Shown piece by piece: positions 7,014 through 14,532 of a stretch of 23,196 bases of DNA. The stretch lies in contig JADFNZ010000004.1 in NCBI GenBank assembly GCA_022563135.1, forward strand, positions 1 through 23,196, in the 5' to 3' direction. The notes beneath the pieces are model-generated. The model was not told where the DNA came from. It was given only the letters and a program-made list of their open reading frames with translations, and did no database searches. How positions within the stretch are numbered: position 1 is the stretch's first letter; the number at the start of each line of letters is the position of its first letter. This stretch comes from Chloroflexota bacterium. Lineage in GTDB: Bacteria; Chloroflexota; Dehalococcoidia; DSTF01; RBG-16-68-14. A program made the position numbers and the translations under genes.

Positions 7014-9581
7014 ATGGAGATGCCATCTACCTTTCAGCATAAGTCTGCCGACGTGGCGAGCGACGCCGGCCGCCCTCACTCGGACGGCGGGGCGCCGGAC
7101 GAGCTCGCACGGATTGAGCAGGAATCGAGCGAGCAGATGCGCCGGAGCCAGCGGGCGCACCGGATCAGTCTGCTCCTGGGCGTCAGTCTGGGACTGGTGC
7201 TGATCACGTGGGCCCTGATCGCACCGCGCCTGGGTGATCGTGGGCAGCTCACGTTCGGCTTACTCGTCGCCTTCGAGGCGACCGCCATGGGCTTCATCTT
7301 GGCGATGTACAGCCGGCAGACCTACGTACGAACGGCGGAGCGCAATTTCGACCGGCTGCGCGGCCTGGCCGGGCGGCTCCGCGAAGCGTCAATACGAGAC
7401 TCCCTCACCGGCCTCTACAACCACGGCCACTTCTTGAGCGCGCTGGAGGAGCAGATTAGCCGAGCGCGGGCCACGGAGCACACCTTTTCTGTCGCCATTC
7501 TCGATTTGGATGAGTTCAAAAGCGTCAACGACCGCCACGGCCACCTGGTCGGGAATCAGACGCTTAAGCTCATTGCTGCCGCGATTCAGGAGCACGTGCG
7601 CGAGCAAGACCTTGTTGCGCGCTACGGCGGCGACGAGTTCTGCCTCATCCTACCTGACACGGATGAGGCCGGTGCGGAAGCGCTGGTCCAAGAGCTGCGC
7701 GCGGCCGTCGGCGAACTCTCGGGCCGGCTGGAGGCCGCCGGTGGCCTCATCACGTTCGGCAGCGGCGTCGCAAGCTTCCCGGAGGACGGCACCAACGTCC
7801 ATGCTCTGATCGCGGCCGCGGATGCACGGCTCTACAGAGAAAAGCAACGAAGCAGACTCCTGCGGGCGGAAGCTGGCGATGCGCTGGTGCAGGAGCTCTT
7901 CCACCGCATTGGAGAGGTCGTCTCCCGTTCCAGCGATCCGTCGGAGCGGTTGAGCAGCCTGACTGAGGTCGTCTGCGAATCGCTCAACCTGCGAGGCGCC
8001 ATACTCTACTCGCATGAGGAGGAGCGGCTCAAGCACATAGCGCGCTTCTTCTCGGATCAGGAGCTGGAGCAGGCGCTCATGGGCGTCATTGCCCAAGGGC
8101 CCGTTCGCGCGGACGAGTTGCTGGGCAAAGAGGCGATAGCGGAGAAGAGGGTGGTCACGGTTGAAGAGCTTACGGTGGAGAACGGGATTCCTGATCGCTT
8201 CGCCGGTGTACTGCCCCGCGACATGTGGTCTCAATGGACACCTATCTCCGTCGCAGACCATGCGCCGGCCGGCCTCCTCCTGATTGGCATGAAAGGTGAA
8301 GCGTCCCCGCCCGAGCCGGGGCTGGCAATAGCGCTTGGAAGGCTCATAGGCGTGGCCATCCAGAACAACATCGGCTCGCAGGCAGCCCAACAGCAACATG
8401 TACGCCTGCGAGCGCTCGCCGACATCGGCTCACTCCTGCTGAATTCCGGTTCGTTCGAGGAGCGGCTCCGGCAGGCGGCCCAACGCGTCGTGGATGTCGC
8501 AGGCTGCGATGCCGTCACGATTCTCACGCAAGACCCTAACGGCCAGAAGCCCATCCTCACGAGCACCTTCGCTCCGAACGCAGACGGGCTCGTGAAAGAA
8601 TGGGAGCGGCATTTCCGGGAGCAGCCCGAACAGTTTCTCCAGCAGCTCAAGGAGGGCTCGGCCGCGCTCCGTGAGCCGCTCATCATCGACGAGCCGGCCG
8701 AGCATCCGATCATCCTCCCATTCTTGCAGGACGTGTACCGGCGCGGCGGCATCCGCTCGCTGCTCATCCTCCCTCTGCCATTCGAGCAGGAATCGCTCGG
8801 CGCGCTCGCCGTTCTCAGCACCAGAAGGGAAGCGTTCGACACGGACACCGTCGCCCTCTTTAGCACGATCGCCAGCCAGATCGCCAACAGCACGCAGGTG
8901 GCGATCCTGCTGCAAAAGGTAAGCGCCTCCTACGAACAGCTCCGCCAGAGCCACATCGACGCGATGCTCAGCCTCGCGGCCGTCGCGGAAGCGCGCGATC
9001 CGCTCACGGGCGGCCATCTGCACCGCCTCCGCGCCTACACCGAGGCCATCGCCAGGCGACTGGGACGGGATGAAAGCGAAGTGGCGACACTGGGCTATGC
9101 CGCCGTCGTCCACGACATCGGCAAGCTCCGGATCCCCGACGAGCTGGTGGCGAAGCCCGGCTCGCTCACGAAGGAGGAGTGGGACCTCATCCGTCTCCAC
9201 CCGATCTATGGTGAGGAGGTGCTCGGTCAGAACGGCGCCTTCGAGGAGGCGCGACAGGTCGCCCGCTCCCACCATGAGCGTTGGGACGGCACCGGCTACC
9301 CTGACGGTCTCAGAGGGGACGAGATCCCATTCGGCGCCCGGCTCGTCAGCGTGGGAGACGTCTTCGACGCGCTCACCACCGACCGGCCGTACAAAGCGGC
9401 GTGGTCGATCGACGAAGCGGTGGCGTACATCCGGGACGAACGCGGCAGACAGTTCGCGCCTGAGATCGTCGACGCGTTCCTGGCGCTCGTGGATGACGGC
9501 ACGCTCACGGCGATCGCGGGCGAAGGGGCGCTCACGCCTGACCGCTCCGTCGAAGGGGACGCCGAGCAGAAGGCCGCCTAG
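7014..9581 (+). CDS. Membrane c-di-GMP enzyme: GGDEF, two GAF, HD-GYP
   Basis: 855 residues. Order: acidic/polar N-terminus; two membrane segments (about 51-70 and 80-99) with almost no periplasmic loop; short helix; GGDEF diguanylate cyclase domain (about 125-285) with an intact GGDEF at 205-209 and an RxxD inhibitory site (R196-D199) five residues earlier; GAF domain 1 (about 295-460); GAF domain 2 (about 475-625); coiled linker; HD-GYP phosphodiesterase (about 645-840) with HDIGK at 700-704 and HHERWDGTGYP at 753-763. Both catalytic motifs are intact, so the protein should be able to make and degrade c-di-GMP, with ligand input through the GAF domains and product feedback at the I-site. 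ATG 7014 was chosen over an upstream TTG frame that lacks homology; ATG 7020 is an alternative. It stands alone and converges on rnpB. Confidence 0.92.
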   Translation: MEMPSTFQHKSADVASDAGRPHSDGGAPDELARIEQESSEQMRRSQRAHRISLLLGVSLGLVLITWALIAPRLGDRGQLTFGLLVAFEATAMGFILAMYSRQTYVRTAERNFDRLRGLAGRLREASIRDSLTGLYNHGHFLSALEEQISRARATEHTFSVAILDLDEFKSVNDRHGHLVGNQTLKLIAAAIQEHVREQDLVARYGGDEFCLILPDTDEAGAEALVQELRAAVGELSGRLEAAGGLITFGSGVASFPEDGTNVHALIAAADARLYREKQRSRLLRAEAGDALVQELFHRIGEVVSRSSDPSERLSSLTEVVCESLNLRGAILYSHEEERLKHIARFFSDQELEQALMGVIAQGPVRADELLGKEAIAEKRVVTVEELTVENGIPDRFAGVLPRDMWSQWTPISVADHAPAGLLLIGMKGEASPPEPGLAIALGRLIGVAIQNNIGSQAAQQQHVRLRALADIGSLLLNSGSFEERLRQAAQRVVDVAGCDAVTILTQDPNGQKPILTSTFAPNADGLVKEWERHFREQPEQFLQQLKEGSAALREPLIIDEPAEHPIILPFLQDVYRRGGIRSLLILPLPFEQESLGALAVLSTRREAFDTDTVALFSTIASQIANSTQVAILLQKVSASYEQLRQSHIDAMLSLAAVAEARDPLTGGHLHRLRAYTEAIARRLGRDESEVATLGYAAVVHDIGKLRIPDELVAKPGSLTKEEWDLIRLHPIYGEEVLGQNGAFEEARQVARSHHERWDGTGYPDGLRGDEIPFGARLVSVGDVFDALTTDRPYKAAWSIDEAVAYIRDERGRQFAPEIVDAFLALVDDGTLTAIAGEGALTPDRSVEGDAEQKAA

Positions 9582-9631
9582 CATTCCACGCCCAGCGGCA
9601 CAACTCCCAGAGACGCGCTCGCGAGAACAGC

Positions 9632-10063
9632 GGAGCCAGGAAGCCTGTACGCCGAGTTCTGTACCCCGACGAGAGTCGGGGCGGTGACCATCTATCTGGG
9701 CCCGCTGTTGCCAGCGGGCTCTAGCGGCCCACCCGAGGACGGGTCCGGGCGCCCCTGCCCACAAAGGGCGTGTCCTCCTATTTGGCCTTGCTCCAGGTGG
9801 GGTTTACCCGTCCGCCCCCATTACTGAGGGCGCCGGTGCGCTCTTACCGCACCATTTCACCCTTGCTCCCGGCCGCCCCGGCATGCCGGGGTGTTTCAGA
9901 GGCGTTGCCGCCTCGTTCGGCCGGGGGCGGTGTGTTTCTGTGGCACTCTCCGTCGGGTCGCCCCGCCCGGGTGTTACCCGGCACCACTGCCCGGTGGAGC
10001 TCGGACGTTCCTCTCCTTCCCCGACGAGTCGGAGAAGAAGCGGCCACCCGGCCTCCTGGCTCC
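9632..10063 (-). ncRNA. rnpB: RNase P RNA, bacterial type A
   Basis: The catalytic RNA of tRNA 5' maturation, about 432 nt. The ends are set by a 14-bp P1 helix: minus-strand 5' arm at 10050-10063 pairs with the 3' arm at 9632-9645 with a single G-U. Diagnostic conserved segments on the minus strand are GAGGAACGTCCGAGCTCC (P4 5' strand, 9999-10013 and on), AGAACTCGGCGTAC (P4 3' strand, near 9650-9662), GCAAGGGTGAAATGGTGCGG (about 9848-9869) and GGAGCAAGGCCAAATAGG (near 9780-9797). P4 covaries: CCGAG with CTCGG instead of CCGGG/CCCGG. One base of the first conserved region differs from E. coli (see findings). No poly-T terminator is seen at the 3' end. Short frames on both strands here are not genes. 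Confidence 0.97.
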
Positions 10064-10068
10064 ACCGC

Positions 10069-10098
10069 AGTGTACCGACAGTTCGCCCGGCGGATCAA
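10069..10098 (-). promoter_or_regulatory. Promoter of rnpB
   Basis: On the minus strand TTGATC (10093-10098) and TACACT (10069-10074) are 18 bases apart. Transcription would start at about 10063, exactly the first base of the P1 helix. The -35 box overlaps the stop codon of the upstream methyltransferase gene. Confidence 0.75.
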
Positions 10099-11192
10099 CT
10101 GACGCGCCGCAGGACGAAGAGCCACGCGTCCATGCCGCGAACGACGAGCTGCAGCCGTCGCTCTACTTCGAGACCGCGCTGCCGGCGGACGAGGCGCTCC
10201 AACAGGCGGTGCTCCGATGTGAGCAGCGCGATTCGCCCACTGCCCCGAACGATCCGGTGCGACTCCCTAAGGACGCCCCGGTAGAGCTGCGAAAGGTCCG
10301 CGACGGCGTGGCGTCTTCCCCACGGCAGATTGCACGCCACGCCCGCGGCGGCGCCTCTGGCGATCGGAAGGCGCTGGGCATCCCAGCGCACTAGGACGGC
10401 CGAGACTCCGACGGAGCGCAGGTTGAGTCGAGCGGCCTCCAGCGCGTCGGCGGCATTGTCGCCACCGAGCGTTCGCAGACCAAGTCCTGCCGCCTCCGCG
10501 AGCACGGTTCCGCCGCCGCACATCGGGTCGATCAGCAGGCCGCCGTCAGGTGGCCGCGCCAGCCGCACGAGCGCCTGGGCCACCGTCGGCTTCAGCGCCG
10601 CGGGGAGGCTAACCGATCGGTACGTTCGCTGGCGCATCGCCTCGAACGAGAGCCGCAGAGCGATGATCGCCACCTGTCCGATGACCTGCAGCCAGAACTC
10701 GAACGCGGCACCTTCTTCCTGAAGGCGCCAGCGGCGGAGCCGCTTCTTGAGGCCATCTTCGCAGGCCCGTTGGGCATCCAAGCGCCGGAAAGTGTGGCGC
10801 CCGGTTCGCCGCGCAACGACGCGAAACGAGCGCGGCCGCTTCGGCGAGCCGCTGGTCGCCTCTCGAAACAGGCCGAGCGCCTCCTCCAGGTGCACGGCCT
10901 CAGAGGCGATCCGGCCGATCTGGGCAAGCCCTGCTCGCTGCGTCGATAGGCGCCGTTCTATCGCAACGACCGCAAAGAGGTCCTCAAGCAATCGCAGTTC
11001 CAGCATGGAGCTCGCCGATGCAGCGGCGCGGAAGAGTAACACACCAGCGCGCCGGTCGACGCGCGGCCAGACAGCGACCTTCCGCGCGCCCGGCAGCCGC
11101 TCTGCGATCTCCTCCCACGCCAGCTCCTCCAGCCCAGGAACGACGTGGGCCATGAACAGCGCCCCCTGCTGCGATCGGCGGGCGGCCATCAC
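10095..11192 (-). CDS. THUMP-domain class I SAM methyltransferase (Trm14/THUMPD3-like)
   Basis: 365 residues. N-terminal ferredoxin-like/THUMP region (about 10-185, with SFRVVARRTGRHTFRR) binds structured RNA; the C-terminal Rossmann methyltransferase (about 195-355) has the SAM loop DPMCGGGTVLAEAA and the catalytic N-P-P-Y-type motif as NLPWG. The N/D-L-P-[FW]-G form is typical of Trm14/THUMPD3 enzymes, which make N2-methylguanosine in tRNA, rather than of the RlmKL rRNA enzymes, so a tRNA m2G activity is the best guess. The ATG overlaps the RNase HI stop by 4 bases (ATGA), indicating coupled translation. The gene lies directly upstream of rnpB on the same strand, so read-through could also contribute to RNase P RNA. 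Position modified and exact substrate are inferred. Confidence 0.85.
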   Translation of the reverse strand: MMAARRSQQGALFMAHVVPGLEELAWEEIAERLPGARKVAVWPRVDRRAGVLLFRAAASASSMLELRLLEDLFAVVAIERRLSTQRAGLAQIGRIASEAVHLEEALGLFREATSGSPKRPRSFRVVARRTGRHTFRRLDAQRACEDGLKKRLRRWRLQEEGAAFEFWLQVIGQVAIIALRLSFEAMRQRTYRSVSLPAALKPTVAQALVRLARPPDGGLLIDPMCGGGTVLAEAAGLGLRTLGGDNAADALEAARLNLRSVGVSAVLVRWDAQRLPIARGAAAGVACNLPWGRRHAVADLSQLYRGVLRESHRIVRGSGRIALLTSEHRLLERLVRRQRGLEVERRLQLVVRGMDAWLFVLRRVS

Positions 11193-11614
11193 TGCGCCCG
11201 ACGGTCCAGCGCCTCGTTCGCCAGCGCGTCCGCTACCCTGTTCTGCGCGCGTGGTATGTGCCGCACCTCGATGCGGGCAAAGCGGCTGCGCAGGGCCAGC
11301 AGGCGCTTGTAGAGGGGGAGCAGCCTCGGATTGCGCACCTTGTAGCGGCCAAAGAGCTGCCGCACGATCAGCTCAGAGTCCATGCGAAGCTCTACCTCGG
11401 TAGCGCCGAGGCCAAGCGCCGCCTCCAGAGCCGCGATTGCGCCTTGATACTCCGCCTGGTTGTTCGTCGCGCGGCCGATTGCGCGCATCGTGCGGTGGAG
11501 TTCGCGGCCGTCCTCGTCATAGACGACCGCGCCAAACGCGGCGGGCCCCGGGTTGCCACGGGAGGCGCCGTCCGCGTACGCGATAACGGCCTTGTGGGCG
11601 CTGGACGGCTCCAT
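11189..11614 (-). CDS. rnhA: Ribonuclease HI family protein
   Basis: 141 residues. Degrades RNA in RNA-DNA hybrids. The D-E-D-D metal-binding tetrad is intact: Asp15 (YADGASRGNPG), Glu55 (NNQAEYQGAI), Asp79 (RMDSEL), Asp129 (NRVADALANEAL). The YADGASRGNPG form and the compact length fit the archaeal/Sto-type RNase HI-like branch, which lacks the basic protrusion of E. coli RNase HI. Its ATG shares one base with the recombinase-like gene's stop (TAATG), and its own stop overlaps the methyltransferase start, so translation is coupled on both sides. Role in hybrid/R-loop or primer removal follows from family knowledge. Confidence 0.93.
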   Translation of the reverse strand: MEPSSAHKAVIAYADGASRGNPGPAAFGAVVYDEDGRELHRTMRAIGRATNNQAEYQGAIAALEAALGLGATEVELRMDSELIVRQLFGRYKVRNPRLLPLYKRLLALRSRFARIEVRHIPRAQNRVADALANEALDRRAQ

Positions 11615-13023
11615 TACGGGCGCAGGATAACCTCTACACCCTCATCGCGCACCACTACGCGGTCTACCAGCTCCCGCAGCAGCAACTGCTTTTCCGCGAT
11701 AGCTAAGCTCTTCCAGCCGTCCAGGAGCCGCGCCAGCTCCCGCGCCCGCTGCTTGGTCCGCTCGCTCGCATCAGCCTGCTCCTGAAGCCGCCGCTGGATC
11801 TCTTCGAGACCGTCCTCAAGCCTCAGCCGGTCTGAGGTGTTCGTGACGCTCAGCGTGTGGAGCTGCTCTCGCGTGATACGCCCCTTGGCCGCTGCGCTGA
11901 TGATCTCGTCCAGCCTCCGGTCGAGCTGGCGCAGCCTGGTCTTGCCCTTCTTGATCGCCCCCTCCCGCTCCGCCCGCACGCCTTCATCGTTACCCGCCAC
12001 GAGACGCAGCGCATCGGCATCGACGTTGGCGAGCCGCGTGTACACCTTCTCCTCGAGCTCCGCCGCGCGCTGCGTGTGGTAATCGCACATGCTCTGGTTG
12101 GTGCGCGATTCGCACTGGTAGTAGCGGTAGGAGGCCTTGCCTTCGCCGCCGCTCCGCCGCCGCCAGCTTTGGCGCCTGCTCACGCCGATCATCTTGTTGC
12201 CGCAGTGGCCGCATTGGACGAGTCCCGCCAGGAGAAAGGGCGAAGGTCGTCGCTGGGCATAGTTGTTCCGCCGCGCGTTGAGCCGGTCCTGCACCGCGCG
12301 AAAGTCGTCTGGGCCGACGAGCGCCGGGTGGCTGCCCGGCACACGCACGCCGAAGCGCGAGTAGGTGCCCAGGTAGACACGGTTGCGCAGGATGTCCCGA
12401 ATGCTCACCATGCTCCAGTTGCCGCCCCGGCGCGTGCGCAGCCCCTCCTCATTGAGACGGCGGGCGATGAGCCGGATGCCAAGACCCTCGTGCAGATAGA
12501 GCCGGTAGATGTAGCGCACGACCACGGCCTCCTCCGGCACCAGCTCCAGCCGCCGCCGATTGCCCACCTTATAGCCGTACGGCGGCCGCCCCAGCACCTC
12601 CCCCTTCACCGCCTTGCGTCGCATCGCTGCGCGCACCCGTTCGCTGAGCCGGGCGCCGCCCGGCTCAGCCGACCAGAGCTTCACGAGCTCATCGAGCGGA
12701 TGCTCCCCACCGGAGAGGAAGGTCACCTGGGCACCCAGGCCCTCAAGCTGAAAATAGCGCCTCACCGACTCCTTAACGTTCGCGCCCAACCCCGTGAGCG
12801 ACCGCGCCACGACGACGATGAACCCCTTGTCCGGCTGGCGCAGGTAGTCCACGAGCTGCCGAAAGCTACCGCGATGGCCGTTGCCATCCGCAGTCTCCAC
12901 AAAGGTGACCTGGGCCTCATAACCTTGCCGTTCGCAGAAGTCGAGGAACTCCTTATTCTGCGCGGCGAGCGTTTCGCCTTTTGACCCAGGTGCGGGCGCC
13001 CGAAAGTAGCCGACGGCTTTCAT
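11614..13023 (-). CDS. Serine-recombinase-like protein with degenerate catalytic site
   Basis: 469 residues with the architecture of large serine recombinases: resolvase-fold N-terminus (1-115), recombinase domain (about 125-240, RRKAVKGEVLGRPPYGYKVG), zinc beta-ribbon (about 260-320, CGHCG then YYQC and a further Cys), and a long coiled coil (about 345-450). The active site is altered. The usual Y-x-R-V-S-T is YFRAPA, so the nucleophilic serine is Pro10; the usual S-L-D-R-L-[SG]-R-N is SLTGLGAN (75-82), losing the Asp and both Arg. Arg8 and a possible equivalent of the early arginine (Arg51) remain. Strand exchange is therefore unlikely, while DNA or RNA binding could persist. The frame is intact and coupled: 1 base after the zinc-ribbon gene, 1-base overlap with rnhA. 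No att sites or cargo are visible. It looks domesticated, not a recent insertion. Confidence 0.85.
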   Translation of the reverse strand: MKAVGYFRAPAPGSKGETLAAQNKEFLDFCERQGYEAQVTFVETADGNGHRGSFRQLVDYLRQPDKGFIVVVARSLTGLGANVKESVRRYFQLEGLGAQVTFLSGGEHPLDELVKLWSAEPGGARLSERVRAAMRRKAVKGEVLGRPPYGYKVGNRRRLELVPEEAVVVRYIYRLYLHEGLGIRLIARRLNEEGLRTRRGGNWSMVSIRDILRNRVYLGTYSRFGVRVPGSHPALVGPDDFRAVQDRLNARRNNYAQRRPSPFLLAGLVQCGHCGNKMIGVSRRQSWRRRSGGEGKASYRYYQCESRTNQSMCDYHTQRAAELEEKVYTRLANVDADALRLVAGNDEGVRAEREGAIKKGKTRLRQLDRRLDEIISAAAKGRITREQLHTLSVTNTSDRLRLEDGLEEIQRRLQEQADASERTKQRARELARLLDGWKSLAIAEKQLLLRELVDRVVVRDEGVEVILRP

Positions 13024-13024
13024 C

Positions 13025-13726
13025 TCAGCTTACGTACAGAATTCTCTCGCAATTGATGCACTGCACGACCTCCGAGCCGCCACGGGCCCGATTGCGCAGA
13101 TTGACGGGCAACGAGATCCGGCAACCTTGACAGGCGCCGCCCTCCACCTTCGCCACGGCCTGGCCGCGGCGGCCGGTGCGCAGCTTGTCGTACAGCGCCA
13201 TCAACGCGCCGTCGATGGCTGCCGCCGCCTCGCTGCGCCGCTCCTCCAGCTCAGCGATCTCGTCCTGAAGGCCCGCCTGCCGGCCGCGCAGCGCTTCCTG
13301 TTCGGCGCCGACCTTGTCACTCAGCGCCTGGAGCTGCGCCTGCGCTTCATCCTGCAATCGTTGGGCTTCCTCCAGGGCCTCCATCGCCTCAAGCGCCTTG
13401 TCGTCGAGCTCCTCCCGACGCCGTTTCAGGCTGTCCACCTCGTGCTGAAGGTCCTCTAGCTCCTTGGGATTGCTGACCTTCCCTTCGTAGAGGCGCCGTT
13501 CCGGGCCCTGGATCTTGCGCCCAAGCTCGTCCGCCTCGAACTCCTGCTCCTTAAAGGTCTTGTCAGCAACGCGGAGCGCCTCTTTGCGCTCCTCCACGGT
13601 CTGGCGAGCTTCACCCAGCTCCTCAGGTTCGCCAAAGCGGGACTGAACCTCCTCAAGCGCAGTCCTGGCGGTCTCTAGGGCGTCGTCCGCCGCCTGGAGG
13701 CGGTACAGGTCACCAATGGAGGCCAT
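13025..13726 (-). CDS. Coiled-coil C4 zinc-ribbon protein (CT398/HP0958-like)
   Basis: 233 residues. About residues 10-185 form a long, highly charged antiparallel coiled coil; the end carries a C4 zinc ribbon with CQGC and CINC pairs about 20 residues apart, closing with ERILYVS. This is the CT398/HP0958 (FlgZ) family, widely conserved; HP0958 binds flagellin mRNA and sigma-54 in Helicobacter, CT398 binds sigma-54 and flagellar components in Chlamydia, but the general role in bacteria without flagella is unknown. As the first gene of the operon with RNase HI, an RNA methyltransferase and RNase P RNA, a nucleic-acid role is plausible. ATG 13726 follows the predicted start near 13863, leaving a leader of about 137 bases with an inverted repeat. 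Confidence 0.88.
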   Translation of the reverse strand: MASIGDLYRLQAADDALETARTALEEVQSRFGEPEELGEARQTVEERKEALRVADKTFKEQEFEADELGRKIQGPERRLYEGKVSNPKELEDLQHEVDSLKRRREELDDKALEAMEALEEAQRLQDEAQAQLQALSDKVGAEQEALRGRQAGLQDEIAELEERRSEAAAAIDGALMALYDKLRTGRRGQAVAKVEGGACQGCRISLPVNLRNRARGGSEVVQCINCERILYVS

Positions 13727-13737
13727 GGGTCCAGTCC

Positions 13738-13754
13738 TGGAACGGATTGTTCCA
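13738..13754. repeat. Short inverted repeat before the zinc-ribbon gene
   Basis: TGGAAC-GGATT-GTTCCA has 6-bp perfect arms and lies 11 bases upstream of the ATG at 13726, inside the predicted leader. It could be an operator or a small mRNA hairpin covering the ribosome binding region. Arms this short can also arise by chance. Confidence 0.35.
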
Positions 13755-13869
13755 ACTAGCGTGAAGCGTTCGGCGATGGCGGATGCTCGCGGGAGGGGGC
13801 TGCCTCGTAGCTACGTTCCTTGCGACTAACGGGCCTGGCAGACGAGATCGTACCCTGCACTCGTTGGCG

Positions 13870-13899
13870 ATTATAGAAGCCGGTCGAACGGAGGCGCAA
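13870..13899 (-). promoter_or_regulatory. Promoter of the zinc-ribbon/recombinase-like/rnhA/methyltransferase operon
   Basis: On the minus strand TTGCGC (13894-13899), an 18-base spacer and a perfect TATAAT (13870-13875) predict a start near 13863. It drives the minus-strand operon, divergently from the DUF177 promoter. Confidence 0.65.
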
Positions 13900-13947
13900 G
13901 ACTGCTATGTCAACTGCGCCCCCTGGCACGGAAATAAAGTCCACCAG

Positions 13948-13977
13948 TTGACGCACCGTGACGCTGCCTCCTATCCT
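13948..13977 (+). promoter_or_regulatory. Promoter of the DUF177-rpmF-fab operon
   Basis: TTGACG (13948-13953), 18 bases, TATCCT (13972-13977). The start would fall near 13984, so the mRNA would begin at or within the GGGAGG Shine-Dalgarno that precedes the GTG at 13995: an extremely short leader. Confidence 0.65.
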
Positions 13978-13994
13978 AAACGGGAGGCACCATC

Positions 13995-14528
13995 GTGGCG
14001 ATCCAGTTCAACGTATCAGGCCTGCTCAAGGAGACCATCGGCGCCTCGCGCGAGTACGAAGTGGACAGCCGCGTCGCAATCGACAGCGAACCGCTGCGCG
14101 AGTGCCACGTGACGGGCCGCACCGCGTTCTTGCGGACGAACGACGGCGTTCTCGTCAGGGCACGCCTTGAGGGGTTCCAGCGCGAGTCGTGCAGCCGCTG
14201 CCTGACAGGGCTGGACATTCACCTTGGCCTCGATATCGAAGAGGAGTTTATCATGAGCAGCGATTCGGCCACAGGCGCCCGCGGGTCCGGGCCCCCGGAT
14301 CCGGACGCCCAGGGGATCGATGAGCGCCATACGCTCGACCTCTCCGAGATCGTGCGTCAGCACTGGACGACCGTCTTCCCCATGCAGCCGCTCTGCCGCG
14401 CCGACTGCCGCGGCCTCTGTTCGCGCTGCGGCCAGGACCTAAATGAGCGCGACTGTTTCTGTCCCCAAGAGGAGGACACGCGATGGGCGGCGCTGCAACA
14501 ACTCATGACTAAGAACGAAGGGAGTTAG
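13995..14528 (+). CDS. DUF177 / YceD-like protein
   Basis: 177 residues from GTG 13995, with GGGAGG upstream. The N-terminal beta-rich part leads to CSRCL (about 65-69, the C-x-R-C-L motif of the family), an acidic EEEF segment, a flexible Ser/Gly/Pro stretch (about 87-105), and a C-terminal ribbon with CRGLCSRCGQDLNERDCFC. The family member YceD in plants and bacteria is linked to 23S rRNA accumulation and sits next to rpmF almost everywhere, as here (4-base gap). A role in large-subunit assembly is inferred from that conservation; the biochemistry is not settled. Confidence 0.88.
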   Translation: MAIQFNVSGLLKETIGASREYEVDSRVAIDSEPLRECHVTGRTAFLRTNDGVLVRARLEGFQRESCSRCLTGLDIHLGLDIEEEFIMSSDSATGARGSGPPDPDAQGIDERHTLDLSEIVRQHWTTVFPMQPLCRADCRGLCSRCGQDLNERDCFCPQEEDTRWAALQQLMTKNEGS

Positions 14529-14532
14529 CTTC

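Noticed and set aside
8430..9764. Long minus-strand frame over the c-di-GMP gene
   Set aside because: Antisense shadow in GC-rich DNA; the plus frame has full GAF and HD-GYP motifs and the minus frame shows no domain.
9770..10125. Short frames on both strands between the c-di-GMP and methyltransferase genes
   Set aside because: They lie within the RNase P RNA, whose conserved sequence and P1 pairing explain the region.
11857..12984. 375-residue plus-strand frame opposite the recombinase-like gene
   Set aside because: His/Ala/Arg-rich shadow translation; the minus frame has zinc ribbon and recombinase motifs.
11614..13023. Active mobile element or phage integrase with att sites
   Set aside because: No cargo genes, no direct repeats at the gene edges, overlapping housekeeping neighbours on both sides, and a degraded active site.
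13756..13956. 66-residue minus-strand frame in the divergent control region
   Set aside because: No recognisable domain, no ribosome binding site, and it spans the predicted promoter.
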